Source of the DNA: Pseudobacteriovorax antillogorgiicola
GTDB lineage: Bacteria > Bdellovibrionota_B > Oligoflexia > Oligoflexales > CAIYRB01
DNA: 33,318 nt
Direction: 5' to 3'
NCBI GenBank assembly: GCA_945862295.1
Contig: CAMAXT010000024.1
Span: 1-33,318 of the forward strand
In this document: positions 32,670 through 33,318 of the stretch, piece after piece
How the letters are laid out: each line of letters opens with the position of its first letter
Numbering within the stretch: the first letter of the stretch is position 1
The notes under the pieces: model-generated
Database searches by the model: none
Told to the model about the DNA's origin: nothing
The model's input: the letters and a program-made list of their open reading frames with translations, nothing else
Position numbers and translations under genes: made by a program

Positions 32670-33318
32670 ATGTCTGCAGAACGATTAAAAGTTGTCCATC
32701 TAGATGACGATCCTTTTGAACTTGAACGAGTTAAAGCTGCGCTCGAAAAACATGCCATGGCATGTAGCTTTGATGTTGAATCATTCTCAACTTCGGAACA
32801 ATACAGGCGTCGCATTAACCATAAACCGGTTCCCGATGTTGTTATTCTTGATATTCACATAGACGCCGACGAGGCCGGAATTCGATTAGCTGAATTCACG
32901 CGCAAAACGACACCTTCGACAGTCATCCTAATGTGTTCGACAGCGGATGATGTTAGCACTATTACCGAATGCCTTAATTCAGGAGCAGACGACTTTATAT
33001 CAAAGCAATCTGATAAGGGTGAGCTGAGTCTACGAATCTACAATTCCTTTAAATTAGCGAGTTTGAAACACGGATCAGACACCGAAAAAGGTCCAGGGAG
33101 AAATAGATCAAAGACAATCGGCAGTACCATGTCTCGCATCTCAAAACGAGTGCCGCAGATTGTTAATTCAGCCATTTCTGCTGTCTTTATCAAAGGTGAA
33201 TCGGGTACTGGTAAAGAGGTCGCTGCTGATTTGTTTGGCGCAACCTTAACGGGATCGATGCCTTTCATTAAAGTGAACTGTGGCGCTATCGCTCCGACGC
33301 TTTTAGAAAGTGAGCTCT
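32670..33318 (+). CDS. NtrC-family response regulator: receiver plus sigma-54 AAA+ domain (partial at window edge)
   Basis: The frame from ATG 32670 (GAGG four bases upstream) runs open to the end of the window, giving 216 complete codons. Residues about 6-125 form a receiver domain with VVHLDDDP (D12-D14), phosphoacceptor D61 in VVILDIHID and K in DFISKQ. After a basic linker (GPGRNRSKTIG) the sigma-54 activator ATPase begins, with Walker A FIKGESGTGKEVAADLF and FIKVNCGAIAPTLLESEL, both characteristic. It should activate sigma-54 promoters on phosphorylation; the DNA-binding end is outside the window. It is downstream of, and may be served by, the output-less CHASE2 kinase, though the intervening AraC gene leaves this open. 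Confidence 0.93.
   Translation, partial: MSAERLKVVHLDDDPFELERVKAALEKHAMACSFDVESFSTSEQYRRRINHKPVPDVVILDIHIDADEAGIRLAEFTRKTTPSTVILMCSTADDVSTITECLNSGADDFISKQSDKGELSLRIYNSFKLASLKHGSDTEKGPGRNRSKTIGSTMSRISKRVPQIVNSAISAVFIKGESGTGKEVAADLFGATLTGSMPFIKVNCGAIAPTLLESEL

Overview
The window looks like a chromosomal segment of a Gram-negative bacterium with an elaborate envelope and signalling repertoire. Outer-membrane barrel, lipoproteins, hybrid kinases with tandem receiver domains, a PilZ domain of the myxobacterial TIGR02266 kind and a 7TM receptor fused to a PP2C-like domain together suggest a predatory or delta-proteobacteria-like lineage. Bdellovibrionota/Oligoflexia is my best guess; this is inference from gene content, and no rRNA or marker gene is present to prove it. 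I found no tRNA, rRNA, CRISPR array, insertion sequence or prophage.

Layout. 1-1.6 kb: the 3' end of a dehydrogenase E1 gene, then a regulator with HTH, receiver and PilZ domains. 1.6-4.1 kb: a terminator, a hairpin-rich leader and polyphosphate kinase ppk1. 4.1-8.4 kb (minus): a four-gene operon of three lipoproteins and a FadL-like outer-membrane barrel, in which the first and third lipoproteins are paralogues. 8.4-13.8 kb: a CapA-type protein, a Nudix hydrolase, mutY translationally coupled to a histone-H1-like protein, and a beta-oxidation pair (3-hydroxyacyl-CoA dehydrogenase and enoyl-CoA hydratase). 14-15.5 kb: cysS. 15.8-21.1 kb: an exported protein with a caspase-like His/Cys pair, in an apparent operon with a membrane hybrid histidine kinase, facing a 7TM protein with a degenerate PP2C-like domain. 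21.3-24.9 kb: pabB, an ABC1/UbiB-family kinase and epmC. 25-28.7 kb: an exported M1 aminopeptidase, a MazG-like pyrophosphohydrolase and an exported unknown. 28.9-33.3 kb: a CHASE2 hybrid kinase paralogous to the first, a bare AraC-type regulator and the start of an NtrC-family response regulator.

How it fits together. Signalling genes dominate: two related kinases (H-box context MFAHDVRKPF, unusual G1 box, two C-terminal receivers, no output domain), two DNA-binding regulators with receiver domains, one AraC regulator and one probable pseudo-phosphatase receptor. The best candidates for something undescribed are the caspase-like protein plus kinase locus (15.8-19.2 kb) and the lipoprotein/FadL operon (4.1-8.4 kb). 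Four convergent gene pairs have abutting, nearly abutting or overlapping stop codons with no room for a terminator. Several gene starts were moved downstream to codons with a good ribosome binding site; this is noted in each entry.
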